Assembly: GCF_023657445.1 (NCBI RefSeq)
Contig: NZ_JAGTWY010000001.1
Span: forward strand, 2,976,001-3,040,000
Direction: 5' to 3'
Length of the DNA stretch: 64,000 nt
Source: Marinobacter sediminum
Lineage (GTDB): Bacteria > Pseudomonadota > Gammaproteobacteria > Pseudomonadales > Oleiphilaceae
The position numbers and the translations under genes are program-made. The stretch's first letter is position 1. Every line of letters begins with the position of its first letter. The notes below the pieces were generated by a model. The model was not told where the DNA came from and ran no database searches. It saw nothing but the letters and a program-made list of their open reading frames with translations. Positions 27,641 through 37,126 of this stretch are shown here, in pieces.

Positions 27641-28420
27641 TCAGATCCCGCCGGTAAACCATCCAAGGGAGCTGCCAGTTTCTCCCGAGGGCCGGTATTC
27701 CGCGCTTACCCAGCCCTCGTAGTCCATCCGGTCGATCGCCGCAAAAACATTCGAAAAGTTAATCTCTCCGGTTCCTGGCTCATGGCGCCCGGGATTATCG
27801 GCAAACTGGATATGCCCGATCCACGGTAACAGGCACTCCATCGAGCGGATAAGATCTCCTTCCATGATCTGCATGTGGTACAGGTCATATTGCAGCCGCA
27901 CGTTGCCAGCATCCAGCTCTTCAATCACGGCCAGTACCTTACCAGAGGTGTCCAGCACAAAACCCGGCATGTCCACCCGGGAATTGATCGCTTCCAGGCA
28001 CAGTGTGATGCCCTCCGCTGCGAGCTTCTCGGCGGCATAGGCCAGGTTGGCCACCAGGGTCTGCCAGGCCTCGCCTTCATCCAGGGTCGCCGGTTTCAGG
28101 CCCGCAAGACAGTTGAGCTGTTTACAATCCAGTGCCCTTGCGTAGTCAATGGCTTCGTCAACGCCGGCACGAAACTCCTCAACGCGATCGGGCAAACAGG
28201 CAATACCGCGTTCGCCAGCATTCCAATCGCCCGGAGGCAGGTTGAACAGCACCTGAGTAAGGTTGTTGTCCTTGAGTATCCGCCTTAACAGATCCTTTGG
28301 ATAGGCGTAGGGAAACAGATATTCGACACCTTCGAATCCGGCAGCCCGGGCCCTGGCAAAGCGCTCGGTGAAATCGACCTCGGTGAAAAGCATAGAGAGA
28401 TTGGCAGCGAAGCGTGGCAT
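27641..28420 (-). CDS. hyi: Hydroxypyruvate isomerase-family protein
   Basis: A 259-residue TIM-barrel of the xylose-isomerase-like sugar isomerase family. MPRFAANLSMLFTEVDFTERFARARAAGFEGVEYLFPY, FNLPPGDWNAGERGIACLP, LCLEAINSRVDMPGF (metal Glu), LQYDLYHMQIMEGD (metal Asp/His) and HIQFADNPGRHEPGTGEINF follow E. coli Hyi. Start 28420 was chosen for AAGGAG upstream, just after the end of the reductase gene. Close relatives include OtnI (2-oxo-tetronate isomerase), so hydroxypyruvate is likely but not certain as the substrate. No glyoxylate carboligase gene is nearby. Confidence 0.82.
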   Translation of the reverse strand: MPRFAANLSMLFTEVDFTERFARARAAGFEGVEYLFPYAYPKDLLRRILKDNNLTQVLFNLPPGDWNAGERGIACLPDRVEEFRAGVDEAIDYARALDCKQLNCLAGLKPATLDEGEAWQTLVANLAYAAEKLAAEGITLCLEAINSRVDMPGFVLDTSGKVLAVIEELDAGNVRLQYDLYHMQIMEGDLIRSMECLLPWIGHIQFADNPGRHEPGTGEINFSNVFAAIDRMDYEGWVSAEYRPSGETGSSLGWFTGGI

Positions 28421-28424
28421 GGCC

Positions 28425-29336
28425 TTACTCCTTGGGGCTACGGCCAAGAGAACCGAGAAGCGATCCGTTCAGATGCTCCAGCTCCAGCAGTAAGCCGCTG
28501 TGGTCTACGTCACTGTGGCCGTTGGCCACCAGCGACAGGTATTCGTTATGGGTCTGCTGCGCAAGCGGCAGAGTAAGTCCCTCGGCCCGAGCCTCGTCCA
28601 GGATCATCCGCATATCCTTGAGCTGGATACGCGCCGGCGCACCGGGAGCAAAATCCCGGTCAATCATTCGCTGTCCGTGCAATTCCAGGATCCGGCTGCT
28701 GGCAAAACCTCCCAGCAGGGCCTCCCGGACAGCTGCCGGATCGGCGCCCCCCTTGGCCGCCAGCAGGAGCGCTTCGGAAACGGCACCGATCGTTATACCC
28801 ACGATTGCCTGATTGGCGAGCTTGGCCAGCTGGCCGGCGCCAACCGGTCCAATTCTCGTGCACTTGCCCAACACTTCAAATACCGCAGCGGCGCGGGCAA
28901 CATCTTCCTCTGAACCCCCAGCCATAATACTCAGGCGTGCTTCTGCGGCCCCCACAGTGCCGCCAGAGACGGGTGCGTCTACGTAGCCCGCGCCTTTCTC
29001 GGCCGCCAGCCCGGCATGGTGCCGGGCAACCGAGGGCTGAACAGAGCTCATATCAACCACCAACGCACCGGGCTTGAGGGCATCCAGGCCTCCCTGAGTT
29101 ACCAGAACCTGATGCACTACGTCGCTGTTCTCCAGCATGACGATCACCACATCCGCCTCGCGAACTGCATCAGCCGGAGACTCCGCTATGTCCGCTTCAC
29201 CGGCAAAGGGAGCGCATTTGCCGGCCGTGCGGTTCCACAACGTCATCGGAAAGCCTGCGTTCAATAGGTTTCGTGTCATTGGAGCACCCATCAGGCCAAT
29301 ACCCAGGAAAGCGATATGCGGTCGTTCTGCGGTCAT
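28425..29336 (-). CDS. 2-hydroxy-3-oxopropionate (tartronate semialdehyde) reductase-like
   Basis: A 303-residue NAD(P)-dependent beta-hydroxyacid dehydrogenase. It has the Rossmann start HIAFLGIGLMGAPMTRNLLNAGF, substrate loop YVDAPVSGGTVGAAEARLSIMAGG and catalytic lysine in GAGQLAKLANQAIVG. With the downstream isomerase it resembles the GlxR/GarR-Hyi pair that interconverts hydroxypyruvate, tartronate semialdehyde and glycerate. 3-hydroxyisobutyrate or L-threonate dehydrogenase are alternatives. ATG 29336 starts the Rossmann fold with the usual lead; the ribosome site is weak. Confidence 0.8.
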   Translation of the reverse strand: MTAERPHIAFLGIGLMGAPMTRNLLNAGFPMTLWNRTAGKCAPFAGEADIAESPADAVREADVVIVMLENSDVVHQVLVTQGGLDALKPGALVVDMSSVQPSVARHHAGLAAEKGAGYVDAPVSGGTVGAAEARLSIMAGGSEEDVARAAAVFEVLGKCTRIGPVGAGQLAKLANQAIVGITIGAVSEALLLAAKGGADPAAVREALLGGFASSRILELHGQRMIDRDFAPGAPARIQLKDMRMILDEARAEGLTLPLAQQTHNEYLSLVANGHSDVDHSGLLLELEHLNGSLLGSLGRSPKE

Positions 29337-29387
29337 AACCGGGAGTCTCTTGTTATCATCTGAAGTGTTGTCGGTTAGCACCGATTA

Positions 29388-29429
29388 TACAAACAAAAAC
29401 GCCACCAACCGGAGCGGTGGTGGCGTTTT
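29388..29429 (-). terminator. Terminator of rpoH
   Basis: ACGCCACCA (29399-29407) pairs with TGGTGGCGT (29418-29426). On the minus strand it is followed by TTTTTGTTTG, 40 bases after the rpoH stop codon. On the plus strand TTTT also follows. Confidence 0.75.
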
Positions 29430-29467
29430 CACGAGTCAGCTTCTGGGAGGGCTGGTCGGGGCCGGAT

Positions 29468-30328
29468 TCAGGCAGTTTCCACCATCTGATTCCGGATTTT
29501 CTTCATCGCATTCTTCTCAAGCTGGCGAATCCGTTCGGCGGACACCCCGTACCTGTCTGCCAATTCGTGCAGCGTGGACTTGCTACCCGAAAGCCAGCGC
29601 TCACGCAAAATATCCTGGCTGCGTTCATCCAGATTGCCCAACGCATCCATCAGGCGACCGTTGGAATCCTGGGTCCAGTCAGAATTTTCCAGCTGGGTCG
29701 CAGGATCACTACGATTATCTTCAAGGTAATGGGCCGGGGCCTTGTAGACGCTATCGTCATCATCGTCCATCGGTCCATCATACGCCGTATCCTGGGATGC
29801 AAGCCGACCTTCCATCTCACGCACAACCCGGGGCTCTACACCCAGATCGGCAGCCACGGCGTTCAGTTCATCATGACTCAACCAGGCCAGCCTCTTCTTC
29901 TGGCTACGCAGGTTGAAGAACAGCTTACGCTGAGCCTTGGTCGTGGCCACTTTTACGATGCGCCAGTTGCGCAGAATAAACTCGTGAATCTCCGCCTTGA
30001 TCCAGTGCACAGCGAAAGACACCAGACGGACACCGTATTCCGGATTGAACCGTTTGACCGCTTTCATCAGGCCAACGTTGCCTTCCTGAATCAAGTCCGC
30101 CTGAGCCAGTCCATAGCCGGAATAGCTGCGAGCAATATGAATCACAAAGCGCAGGTGCGACATAACCAGTTGACGTGCCGCTTCGACATCGTCTTTATAG
30201 TAAAGCTGCGCTGCGAGTTCGCGTTCCTGATCCACCGTCAATACCGGTATACGGCCCGCAGCCTGTATGTAGGACTCAAGGTTTGCACCCGGAACCAGTC
30301 TGTCAACCAGCTGTAAACTCGTACCCAT
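29468..30328 (-). CDS. rpoH: RNA polymerase heat-shock sigma factor (sigma 32)
   Basis: A 286-residue sigma70-family factor that directs heat-shock transcription. Region 2 includes [76 protein letters not shown]. The RpoH box follows ([19 protein letters not shown]), then region 4 ([43 protein letters not shown]). Start 30328 was chosen for GGAGGTAAAAGC upstream; length equals E. coli RpoH plus two. It follows ftsX in the conserved ftsYEX-rpoH order with its own 193-base upstream region. Hsp15 and Hsp33 genes elsewhere in the window are expected targets. Confidence 0.96.
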   Translation of the reverse strand: MGTSLQLVDRLVPGANLESYIQAAGRIPVLTVDQERELAAQLYYKDDVEAARQLVMSHLRFVIHIARSYSGYGLAQADLIQEGNVGLMKAVKRFNPEYGVRLVSFAVHWIKAEIHEFILRNWRIVKVATTKAQRKLFFNLRSQKKRLAWLSHDELNAVAADLGVEPRVVREMEGRLASQDTAYDGPMDDDDDSVYKAPAHYLEDNRSDPATQLENSDWTQDSNGRLMDALGNLDERSQDILRERWLSGSKSTLHELADRYGVSAERIRQLEKNAMKKIRNQMVETA

Positions 30329-30521
30329 GCTTTTACCTCCGAACCTGACGGCCGTTAAATATACCAATTCATGATTAGACCGCCAAGAACCTTAAAAGTT
30401 CCCGAATCTTCCAGTAAAATGTTGAAAATCAACTATCTGGAATATTCGCTGTGGCTTAGACTAAATTCGAAACTACGCCAGTTAAGGACGTACTTACAAT
30501 ACGGTTTTCCCGAAATTCGGA

Positions 30522-31526
30522 TCATCCGCCGGCGATTTCACCCGGCTCTATATCATCCAGATGCCGCTTTACCGCTACCCAAGCGCCTAGCCAGCCTAGC
30601 AGCATGGCGACAATAATCAATGCAAAGGCGCCATCGATACTGAGTCCACTCAGTGAAAAATCACTGCGATACAACCCCGCCAGCCGCTCAATCGGGCCAC
30701 TCAGCCACCAGAGCGACAACTGCAATAACAGCCATGCGACAACACCACCACCCAGGCCGAACCAGGCCCCCGTGTAGAGAAAGGGTCTCCGCACAAAGGC
30801 ATCGGTGCCACCCACTAACTTGGCCACCAGAATCTCGTCCCGGCGATTCTCGATTGCCAGTCGCACGGTATTGCCAATGACCAGCACGACTGCTGCTGCC
30901 AGCAGAACAGAGAGAGCCCATACCGCCCGAGCGAGCAAATCAGTCATGGTGTTTAACCGCTTCAGCCAGCCCAGATCCACCTGCACCCGCTCTACGCCAT
31001 CCATCGCCTGAATAAAACTTACCAGTCCCTCTACGCCTGCCTCGGAGCGGGCACTTTCTTCCGGTGTAATCAGCAACGTATGCGGTAGCGGATTCTCTTC
31101 AAGATAATCCAGTGCGTCCTCAAGGCCCGAAGAGGCACGAAACTCTGCGAGTGCGTCGTCACGCTCCACCAGCTCAATCTCAGCAACCCGGCCATCAGCA
31201 TCAACTTCCTCAGCCAGGGCCTTTGCGTTTTCCAGGGGCACATCCATCTGCAGATAAGCGGTCAGGCGGGCACTGTTTTCCCAGCCGGAACTTACGCCCT
31301 CAAGGCTGGTAAGCAGCAGCAACAGCGCAACTGGCAAAGCCAGGGCAACCCCCATTACGGTCCAGGTCATCAGACTGGCCACCGGCGTGCGCCAGAGCCG
31401 ATCGGCACTGTCCCGGGCCACTTTACGGTGGTGATTCAGATAGCTCTCTACCTGCTGTCGCCAGGGCGCACGAGACGTTTTGGCTCCACGGGCGGATTCA
31501 GGCTTACGACGTGAGTCAGTGGCCAC
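30522..31526 (-). CDS. ftsX: Cell division ABC-like protein FtsX
   Basis: A 334-residue inner-membrane protein that with FtsE links the divisome to septal peptidoglycan hydrolases. It has a basic cytoplasmic N-tail, TM1 near 55-75, a periplasmic loop (about 80-190, with LTAYLQMDVPLENA and LGWLKRLNTM), then three membrane helices. The start is GTG with GGGAGGTGTGA upstream, overlapping the ftsE end by 11 bases, so translation is coupled. Confidence 0.94.
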   Translation of the reverse strand: MATDSRRKPESARGAKTSRAPWRQQVESYLNHHRKVARDSADRLWRTPVASLMTWTVMGVALALPVALLLLLTSLEGVSSGWENSARLTAYLQMDVPLENAKALAEEVDADGRVAEIELVERDDALAEFRASSGLEDALDYLEENPLPHTLLITPEESARSEAGVEGLVSFIQAMDGVERVQVDLGWLKRLNTMTDLLARAVWALSVLLAAAVVLVIGNTVRLAIENRRDEILVAKLVGGTDAFVRRPFLYTGAWFGLGGGVVAWLLLQLSLWWLSGPIERLAGLYRSDFSLSGLSIDGAFALIIVAMLLGWLGAWVAVKRHLDDIEPGEIAGG

Positions 31527-32205
31527 TCACACCTCCCACCAGCGGCGTACCACCGGCAATGAGCCGTCCATGATCCAGCGACAGGGTGCGGCGCCCAATC
31601 TCATTGATCAGCGCAATATCGTGAGTGGCGATCAGCACGGTCACACCTACCTGACTAAACTGGCCAAACAGGTTCATGATGTTCGCCGAAAGCTCCGGAT
31701 CCAGGTTACCTGTGGGCTCATCCGCGAGCAGCACCGGAGGCTTGTTGACCACAGCACGGGCAATACCCACCCTCTGCTGCTCCCCGCCGGAGAGCTGCAT
31801 GGGATTCATCTTTTCCTTGCTGAGCAAACCCACCTTGTCCAGAGCCGCGCGTACCCGGCGGCCGGCATCCTTCGGTGAAGCTCCCATTACCTCAAGAGGC
31901 ATGGCAACGTTGTCGTAGACTGTGCGGTCAAACAGTAGCTGGTGGTTCTGGAACACCACACCAATGTGACGACGAATATAGGGAATCTGACGTCGGGGCA
32001 AGCGGTTCAATACCTGCCCACCGACGATGACGTCGCCGGCGGTGGGCCGCTCCATCATCATGACGAGTTTCAGCAACGTACTTTTGCCCGCACCGGAATG
32101 ACCAGTGAGGAACGCCAGCTCACCCCGGTCCAGCCCGAAATTTACCTGGCGCAGGGCGGTGTGATCACTGTCGTATCGTTTGGTGACCTGACGAAACTCA
32201 ATCAT
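31516..32205 (-). CDS. ftsE: Cell division ATP-binding protein FtsE
   Basis: A 229-residue ABC-type ATPase, partner of FtsX at the septum. Walker [11 protein letters not shown]-loop [12 protein letters not shown], signature [14 protein letters not shown], Walker [15 protein letters not shown] and His switch IATHDIALI are all intact. It lies 32 bases after ftsY and overlaps ftsX. Confidence 0.95.
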   Translation of the reverse strand: MIEFRQVTKRYDSDHTALRQVNFGLDRGELAFLTGHSGAGKSTLLKLVMMMERPTAGDVIVGGQVLNRLPRRQIPYIRRHIGVVFQNHQLLFDRTVYDNVAMPLEVMGASPKDAGRRVRAALDKVGLLSKEKMNPMQLSGGEQQRVGIARAVVNKPPVLLADEPTGNLDPELSANIMNLFGQFSQVGVTVLIATHDIALINEIGRRTLSLDHGRLIAGGTPLVGGVSGH

Positions 32206-32237
32206 GGGCGGCTACAAGCTCCGATAAAGCCGGATTA

Positions 32238-33419
32238 TCAGTCAAACAGCGCATGCACAAAGGTTTCAGCGTCAAAGCTGCGCAAGTCATCCACTTGCTC
32301 GCCGACGCCGATATAGCGGATCGGAAGCTGCAACTGACGGGCAATGGCAAACACAATACCGCCTTTTGCGGTGCCGTCCAGTTTCGTGAGCGTAATACCC
32401 GTCACACCCACCGCCTGCTGGAACACCTGGGCCTGACTGAGAGCGTTCTGGCCGGTGCCGGCATCCAGTACCAGCATCACTTCATGGGGCGCCGTCTCGT
32501 CCAGCTTCTTCATCACCCGGACAACCTTTTCGAGCTCGCTCATCAGGTTGTCCTTGTTCTGCAGTCGACCGGCGGTATCGGCAATAACCACATCAACACC
32601 GCGGGACTTGCCCGACTGGATGGCATCAAAGATCACCGAGGCACTGTCCGCACCGGTTTGCTGGGCCACCACAGGCACATCATTACGCTCACCCCAGACC
32701 TGTAATTGCTCAACGGCGGCAGCACGGAAGGTGTCACCCGCTGCCAGCATCACCGATTTGCCTTCGTTCTGGAACTTCTTGGTGAGCTTGCCAATGGTGG
32801 TGGTCTTGCCGACACCGTTCACACCGACCATCAGAATGACATAAGGCTGCTTGCCGGCATCAATCGCCAGAGGCTTGGTAACGTCTTTCAGCAAACCATG
32901 GAGTTCGTCGCGAAGAGCCGTGCGCAGGGCTTCACCATCTTTGAGCTGATTACGCTCGAGCTTGTCGGTGAGAGATTCGATAATCTCGGAAGTCGCGGTC
33001 ACACCTACGTCTGCCATCAGCAGTGTGGTTTCGATTTCCTCTAACAGCTCTTCATCAATCTTTTTGCCTACAGAGAACAGATCCGCCATGCCACCAGTCA
33101 GGCTCGCACGGGTCTTGCCAAGTCCCTGCTTGATACGCTCGAAGACACCGAGCTGGGGTTCCGGTTCCTTTTCAGGCTCTGGCTCTGGCGCCGGGGCAGG
33201 CCTGGCTTCAGGTTCAGCAGGTGCTTCAGCCTCCGCAGGGCTGGGCTCGGGAGCTGTCTTCTCTGTCGGCTCGGCGGGTGCCGGGCCTCTCGCAACCTCC
33301 GGCTTGCGCTGGGGGACCGGTTTCGGTCGCGGGGCACGGCTGCGATTGCCGGCAATATCCAGAACAAATACAAGCACAAGAAGGGCCAGAAGGCCGATTG
33401 AAATCCACTCTGCCGTCAT
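32238..33419 (-). CDS. ftsY: Signal recognition particle receptor FtsY
   Basis: A 393-residue SRP receptor GTPase that docks ribosome-SRP complexes at the membrane. An N-terminal hydrophobic helix (about 6-24) and a Pro/Glu/Ala-rich acidic A domain (about 30-90) precede the N domain and G domain. Motifs are GVNGVGKTTTIGKL (P-loop), AAGDTFRAAAVEQL, VVIADTAGRL and TKLDGTAKGG. The membrane-helix start differs from E. coli FtsY but is common in Pseudomonas-type proteins. Divergent from rsmD with a 161-base gap. Confidence 0.95.
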   Translation of the reverse strand: MTAEWISIGLLALLVLVFVLDIAGNRSRAPRPKPVPQRKPEVARGPAPAEPTEKTAPEPSPAEAEAPAEPEARPAPAPEPEPEKEPEPQLGVFERIKQGLGKTRASLTGGMADLFSVGKKIDEELLEEIETTLLMADVGVTATSEIIESLTDKLERNQLKDGEALRTALRDELHGLLKDVTKPLAIDAGKQPYVILMVGVNGVGKTTTIGKLTKKFQNEGKSVMLAAGDTFRAAAVEQLQVWGERNDVPVVAQQTGADSASVIFDAIQSGKSRGVDVVIADTAGRLQNKDNLMSELEKVVRVMKKLDETAPHEVMLVLDAGTGQNALSQAQVFQQAVGVTGITLTKLDGTAKGGIVFAIARQLQLPIRYIGVGEQVDDLRSFDAETFVHALFD

Positions 33420-33580
33420 AAAGTCATACCATCAGTCTGAATGGGCGGGACAAATAGAGCCGACATTCTAGCAGACTGTACCGGTGAAGTGAGGGCCGCA
33501 TTGATTATCACGCCGGGCCCGGTTTCCGCTAACATGCTGACCGAGAGTACTGAACTGAACACGCTTCTGGAGCTGGATAC

Positions 33581-34252
33581 ATGGCGCGCAGAAAACCCGC
33601 AGGCCGGGGCCCTTCAAACAAGTCTTCACGCGGAACCGGACCCGCACCGGGCCACAGCGAAAGCAGCAGTGGCGAACTACGAATCATCGGTGGTGACTGG
33701 CGCAGTCGGAAACTCCGCTTCCCTGGTGCCGGCGGCGTGAGGCCAACCCCTGCCCGCACCCGTGAAACCCTGTTCAACTGGCTCTCATTTCACCTCGCCG
33801 GCCGCGATTGCCTTGACCTGTTCGCAGGTTCCGGCGCCCTTGGTCTTGAGGCACTCTCCCGAGGCGCAGCCAACGTCACCCTGGTGGACCACACTCCTGA
33901 GCTTGCCCGGGCACTCAGGGAAAACCTGCGATTGCTGAAATCGGACAACGGCGATGTTGTCTGCGCCGGGGTGGACTCATACCTCGGCCACCGCACCCGC
34001 GCCCCTTTCGATATCGTGTTCATGGACCCACCCTTCCGACAGGGGTGGCTGGAACGGCTTTTCAGGCTGCTCGACGAGCAGGAGTGGATCAACCCCCGCG
34101 GCTGGGTATACGTGGAGCATGAAAGCGAACTCACAACGCCGGTCCCGCCTGCCAGCTGGCAACTGCACCGACAGAAAACCGCAGGGCAGGTGACCTACTG
34201 CCTGTTTCGGGTTCAGGCGGACGAACAGGATGCCAACGCGCCAGCGACCTGA
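33581..34252 (+). CDS. rsmD: 16S rRNA (guanine-966 N2)-methyltransferase
   Basis: A 223-residue class I SAM methyltransferase. A basic, Gly/Ser-rich N-tail (about 1-30) leads into LRIIGGDWRSRKLRFP and VRPTPARTRETLFNWL, then SAM motif LDLFAGSGALGLEALSRGA and the catalytic DPPF motif (IVFMDPPF), all typical of RsmD. GGAG precedes the ATG. Divergent from ftsY, as in many gammaproteobacteria. Confidence 0.94.
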   Translation: MARRKPAGRGPSNKSSRGTGPAPGHSESSSGELRIIGGDWRSRKLRFPGAGGVRPTPARTRETLFNWLSFHLAGRDCLDLFAGSGALGLEALSRGAANVTLVDHTPELARALRENLRLLKSDNGDVVCAGVDSYLGHRTRAPFDIVFMDPPFRQGWLERLFRLLDEQEWINPRGWVYVEHESELTTPVPPASWQLHRQKTAGQVTYCLFRVQADEQDANAPAT

Positions 34253-34269
34253 AGCGAATAAACGCCCAC

Positions 34270-34296
34270 AAAAAACCCCGCCGTAGCGGGGTTTTT
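34270..34296. terminator. Bidirectional terminator between rsmD and the desaturase gene
   Basis: AACCCCGC (34274-34281) and GCGGGGTT (34286-34293) form a stem with loop CGTA, flanked by AAAAAA on the left and TTTTT on the right, so it works in both directions for the two convergent genes. Confidence 0.85.
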
Positions 34297-34319
34297 CACG
34301 TCAGACTACGGACAACCGA

Positions 34320-35498
34320 TCAGGTCGCCGGGCGCAGTGAGTAGGCTCGCAAATGGGCAGCAAACTCTTCCAGGTAGCGGATGCCACTTGTTTCCGCCTC
34401 TTTGCACCACGCCATCAACGCATTCAGTTTGTCCTGAGGCTTCAGCCCGCGCTGACGCCACAGAGCCTGCAGCTCATGACTCTTGTCGTAGATCTGACGC
34501 AGAATTGCATTGCGTTCCAGAACGGACTCGAGCGTCTCTTTTTCCTTCGGCTGAATCAGTGAAACCTCACGGGACAGCAACTGCTTCAGCTTTCGGTAGC
34601 GGGGACGAATCTCGTCATCCATCAGAGTTTTCTGCTGGCGCAGTACCGGCTCCATGACCCGCTTGCGATACTGGCGCATGATGTCGAAACGGTTATTGGC
34701 AATCGCCTGAACGGTTTCCACATCAACATCCTGCTTGCCCGGCACATAATGAGCAATCGGACGAAAGCCCTTGGGCTTGGCCAGACCGAATAGCTGGAAC
34801 AGGCGAATGTAACCCCAGCCTATATCCACTTCGTACCAACGCCGGGAAAGCTTGGACGAGTTCGGATAAGTGTGGTGGTTATTGTGCAGCTCTTCACCGC
34901 CAATAAGGATACCGAGTGGCGAAATGTTGCGAGCGTTATCCGCACACTCGAAGTTACGGTAACCAAACCAATGACCGATCCCGTTAACCACCCCAGCGGC
35001 CCATACCGGAATCCACATCATCTGAACGGCCCATATCCAGATACCGTGAACACCAAACAGCGCCAGATTAATGACCGCCATAAGAGTAACACCCAGCATT
35101 TTGTAGCGGGTATAAACATTGCGCTCTATCCAGTCCTCCGGGGTGCGCTGGCCATAACGCTCAAGGGTTTCCGGCGTCGCGGCACTCTCATATAGCTCAG
35201 CGCCTTCCAGCAATACCTTCCTGATGCCGAGCACAACCGGACTATGGGGGTCTTCCGCGGTTTCGCACTTGGCGTGATGCTTACGGTGGATAGCCGTCCA
35301 CTCTTTCGTATTCTGGCCGGTGCTCAGCCATAGCCAGAACCGGAAGAAGTGCTTGAGAAGCGGATGCAGATCCAGAGAGTTATGAGCCGAGTGGCGATGA
35401 AGATAAAGCGTTACACTGACAATGGTGATGTGGGTCATGCCCAGCGCAACCAGAATCAGCTGCATCACCGAAAGGTCAAGAAGACCGTTAAACCACAT
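34320..35498 (-). CDS. Acyl-CoA/fatty acid delta-9-type desaturase
   Basis: A 392-residue integral membrane di-iron desaturase that inserts a double bond into acyl chains. The three histidine boxes are present: HRHSAH (about 34-39), HRKHHA (about 71-76) and HNNHHTYPNS (about 205-214), with hydrophobic pairs between them. The last 120 residues are a helical, charged cytoplasmic tail. GAGGAATTCTT precedes the ATG. It probably adjusts membrane fluidity. Monocistronic. Confidence 0.92.
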   Translation of the reverse strand: MWFNGLLDLSVMQLILVALGMTHITIVSVTLYLHRHSAHNSLDLHPLLKHFFRFWLWLSTGQNTKEWTAIHRKHHAKCETAEDPHSPVVLGIRKVLLEGAELYESAATPETLERYGQRTPEDWIERNVYTRYKMLGVTLMAVINLALFGVHGIWIWAVQMMWIPVWAAGVVNGIGHWFGYRNFECADNARNISPLGILIGGEELHNNHHTYPNSSKLSRRWYEVDIGWGYIRLFQLFGLAKPKGFRPIAHYVPGKQDVDVETVQAIANNRFDIMRQYRKRVMEPVLRQQKTLMDDEIRPRYRKLKQLLSREVSLIQPKEKETLESVLERNAILRQIYDKSHELQALWRQRGLKPQDKLNALMAWCKEAETSGIRYLEEFAAHLRAYSLRPAT

Positions 35499-35728
35499 AA
35501 GAATTCCTCAAATCAATTCAGCGATTTGCAGCCACTCGAAACGCAAGACAAAGGAAAAATGCTCAAACTTTCGAAGGGGAACAAACCAACATAAACACTT
35601 TAGCGTACAGATGTTCGCTGCAACAACTGCATTTGGAAGCAATTTTGTTACTGATTACACTTATCGGCTCATAATCAGGCCCGACAGGCCTATGCAATTG
35701 CGATCACTCGTCGCCCGGAGACCCCTGC

Positions 35729-36541
35729 GTGCCAGAATTACCCGAAGTCGAAACCACCCGCCGTGGCATCGCGCCTCATTGCGAGGGGCAAACCATCTCC
35801 CGGGTAACCGTCCGCAACGGCAATCTGCGCTGGCCTGTGCCGGAAGACCTCGCACAGAGGCTGGAAGGTCAGATCATCCGAAGTGTAGACCGGCGAGCCA
35901 AGTATTTGTTCCTGAACCTCGACGAAGGGAGCGTGATCGTCCATCTCGGCATGTCCGGCAGTCTTCGGGTCATCACCGACAATACACCTCCCCTCACCCA
36001 TGACCACATCGAACTGGCCCTGGCAACCGGCGCGACCCTGCGCTTCAATGACCCGCGCAGGTTTGGCTGCTGGCTCTGGTCCGACTCGGCGCCGTCACAC
36101 CCGCTCATTACCAACCTTGGCCCGGAGCCACTGTCAGCTGACTTCAACGGACCAATGCTATTCCGGCTGTCCCGCAGCAAACAAACACCGGTGAAATCTT
36201 TCATTATGGACAGCCATGTTGTGGTGGGTGTGGGCAACATCTACGCCAACGAAGCCCTGTTCAAGGCGGGCATTCACCCGAAACGCAAAGCTGGCCGCAT
36301 CAGCCTTGACCGGTATCATCGGCTTGCTGAAGCCATCCGCGAAACCCTGAGTGCCGCGATTCTGATGGGCGGGACCACGTTACGGGATTTCGTCAACAGT
36401 GACGGCAAACCGGGCTACTTTGCCCAGTCCCTGCTGGTGTATGGGCGCACCGGCGAGCCTTGCAAAGAGTGCGGCGCGCCGCTGAAAGAAATCCGCATGA
36501 ATAATCGTTCCACCGTCTACTGTCCCCGGTGCCAGCGGTAG
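35729..36541 (+). CDS. mutM: Formamidopyrimidine-DNA glycosylase
   Basis: A 270-residue base-excision repair enzyme that removes 8-oxoguanine and formamidopyrimidines. After removal of Met the N-terminal Pro (P2) is the nucleophile and E3 the acid ([13 protein letters not shown]). RRAKYLFL holds the conserved lysine. The helix-two-turn-helix has [18 protein letters not shown]. The C-terminal zinc finger is CKECG...YCPRC. The start codon is GTG. It has its own promoter region, divergent from the desaturase gene. Confidence 0.96.
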   Translation: MPELPEVETTRRGIAPHCEGQTISRVTVRNGNLRWPVPEDLAQRLEGQIIRSVDRRAKYLFLNLDEGSVIVHLGMSGSLRVITDNTPPLTHDHIELALATGATLRFNDPRRFGCWLWSDSAPSHPLITNLGPEPLSADFNGPMLFRLSRSKQTPVKSFIMDSHVVVGVGNIYANEALFKAGIHPKRKAGRISLDRYHRLAEAIRETLSAAILMGGTTLRDFVNSDGKPGYFAQSLLVYGRTGEPCKECGAPLKEIRMNNRSTVYCPRCQR

Positions 36542-36558
36542 AGCCTCCCGGAAATGCA

Positions 36559-36588
36559 CATTTTGAAACGAAAAATCGTTTGAAAATG
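36559..36588. repeat. Long imperfect palindrome between mutM and the next gene
   Basis: CATTTT-g-AAACGA (36559-36571) and TCGTTT-g-AAAATG (36576-36588) pair over 12 positions around AAAA with one G:G mismatch. It is 18 bases after the mutM stop and could act as a terminator. Because it has no T-run and lies 45 bases before a TATAAT, an operator is also possible. Confidence 0.5.
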
Positions 36589-36632
36589 CGCAAATATGAT
36601 TCATAGTTAACAGAGGAATGATGCTTTTCGTT

Positions 36633-36638
36633 TATAAT
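36633..36638 (+). promoter_or_regulatory. -10 element upstream of the small exported protein gene
   Basis: A consensus TATAAT lies 74 bases before the ATG at 36712. The best -35 candidate (TTAACA, 36607-36612) is 20 bases away, which is long, so promoter strength is uncertain. Confidence 0.4.
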
Positions 36639-36711
36639 AAGAAGGCATATTGAGCGCTCAAACCGGCGCGGTCGGAACAATAAAGGGCCGATAAGTTCAG
36701 GAGACAGTAAA

Positions 36712-37044
36712 ATGACCCGCAAGATTTCCCGCACACTGATGGCAACATTGACCGCCTGCCTGCTGGCGTTCTCGTCCATCGGGCACGCGAAGACAGTTGA
36801 GGAAAGCCCCACGGCGCTGGCCATGACAGGGGATGCCATTTTTGCACGCCCGGTCCTGCTGGCTACCACCATCATTGGCAGCGCAGTATACCTTGTATCC
36901 CTGCCCTTCTCCCTGCTTGGCGGCAACGCCGATGAAGCGGCCGAAGTACTGGTGATGGGGCCGGCCAAAGCCACATTTGTGCGCTGCCTGGGCTGTACCC
37001 GCACCGGTCGCAAACCTGAAACGGTAGAACAGACGGGCAACTGA
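36712..37044 (+). CDS. Small exported/membrane protein of unknown function
   Basis: A 110-residue protein. Signal peptide MTRKISRTLMATLTACLLAFSSIGHA precedes a short mature part. That part has one hydrophobic segment (about 47-69, PVLLATTIIGSAVYLVSLPFSLLGGN) and a C-terminal tail with a Cys pair (FVRCLGCTRTGR). Similar small proteins are found in Pseudomonas and relatives under uninformative names. CAGGAGACAG precedes the ATG. Followed by a terminator. Confidence 0.7.
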   Translation: MTRKISRTLMATLTACLLAFSSIGHAKTVEESPTALAMTGDAIFARPVLLATTIIGSAVYLVSLPFSLLGGNADEAAEVLVMGPAKATFVRCLGCTRTGRKPETVEQTGN

Positions 37045-37094
37045 TCCCAAAAGATCCGTATTATCCCGGCTTGCCAAGTCCGGCGATCTCCGGC

Positions 37095-37124
37095 AGCCTG
37101 AAGAAAATTCTTTAGGCTGTTTTT
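37095..37124 (+). terminator. Intrinsic terminator abutting the yrfG start codon
   Basis: AGCCT-g-AAGAA (37095-37105) and TTCTT-t-AGGCT (37108-37118) form a stem with a one-base mismatch, followed by GTTTTTG. The T-run ends two bases before the ATG of the next gene (37127). Confidence 0.75.
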
Positions 37125-37126
37125 GT

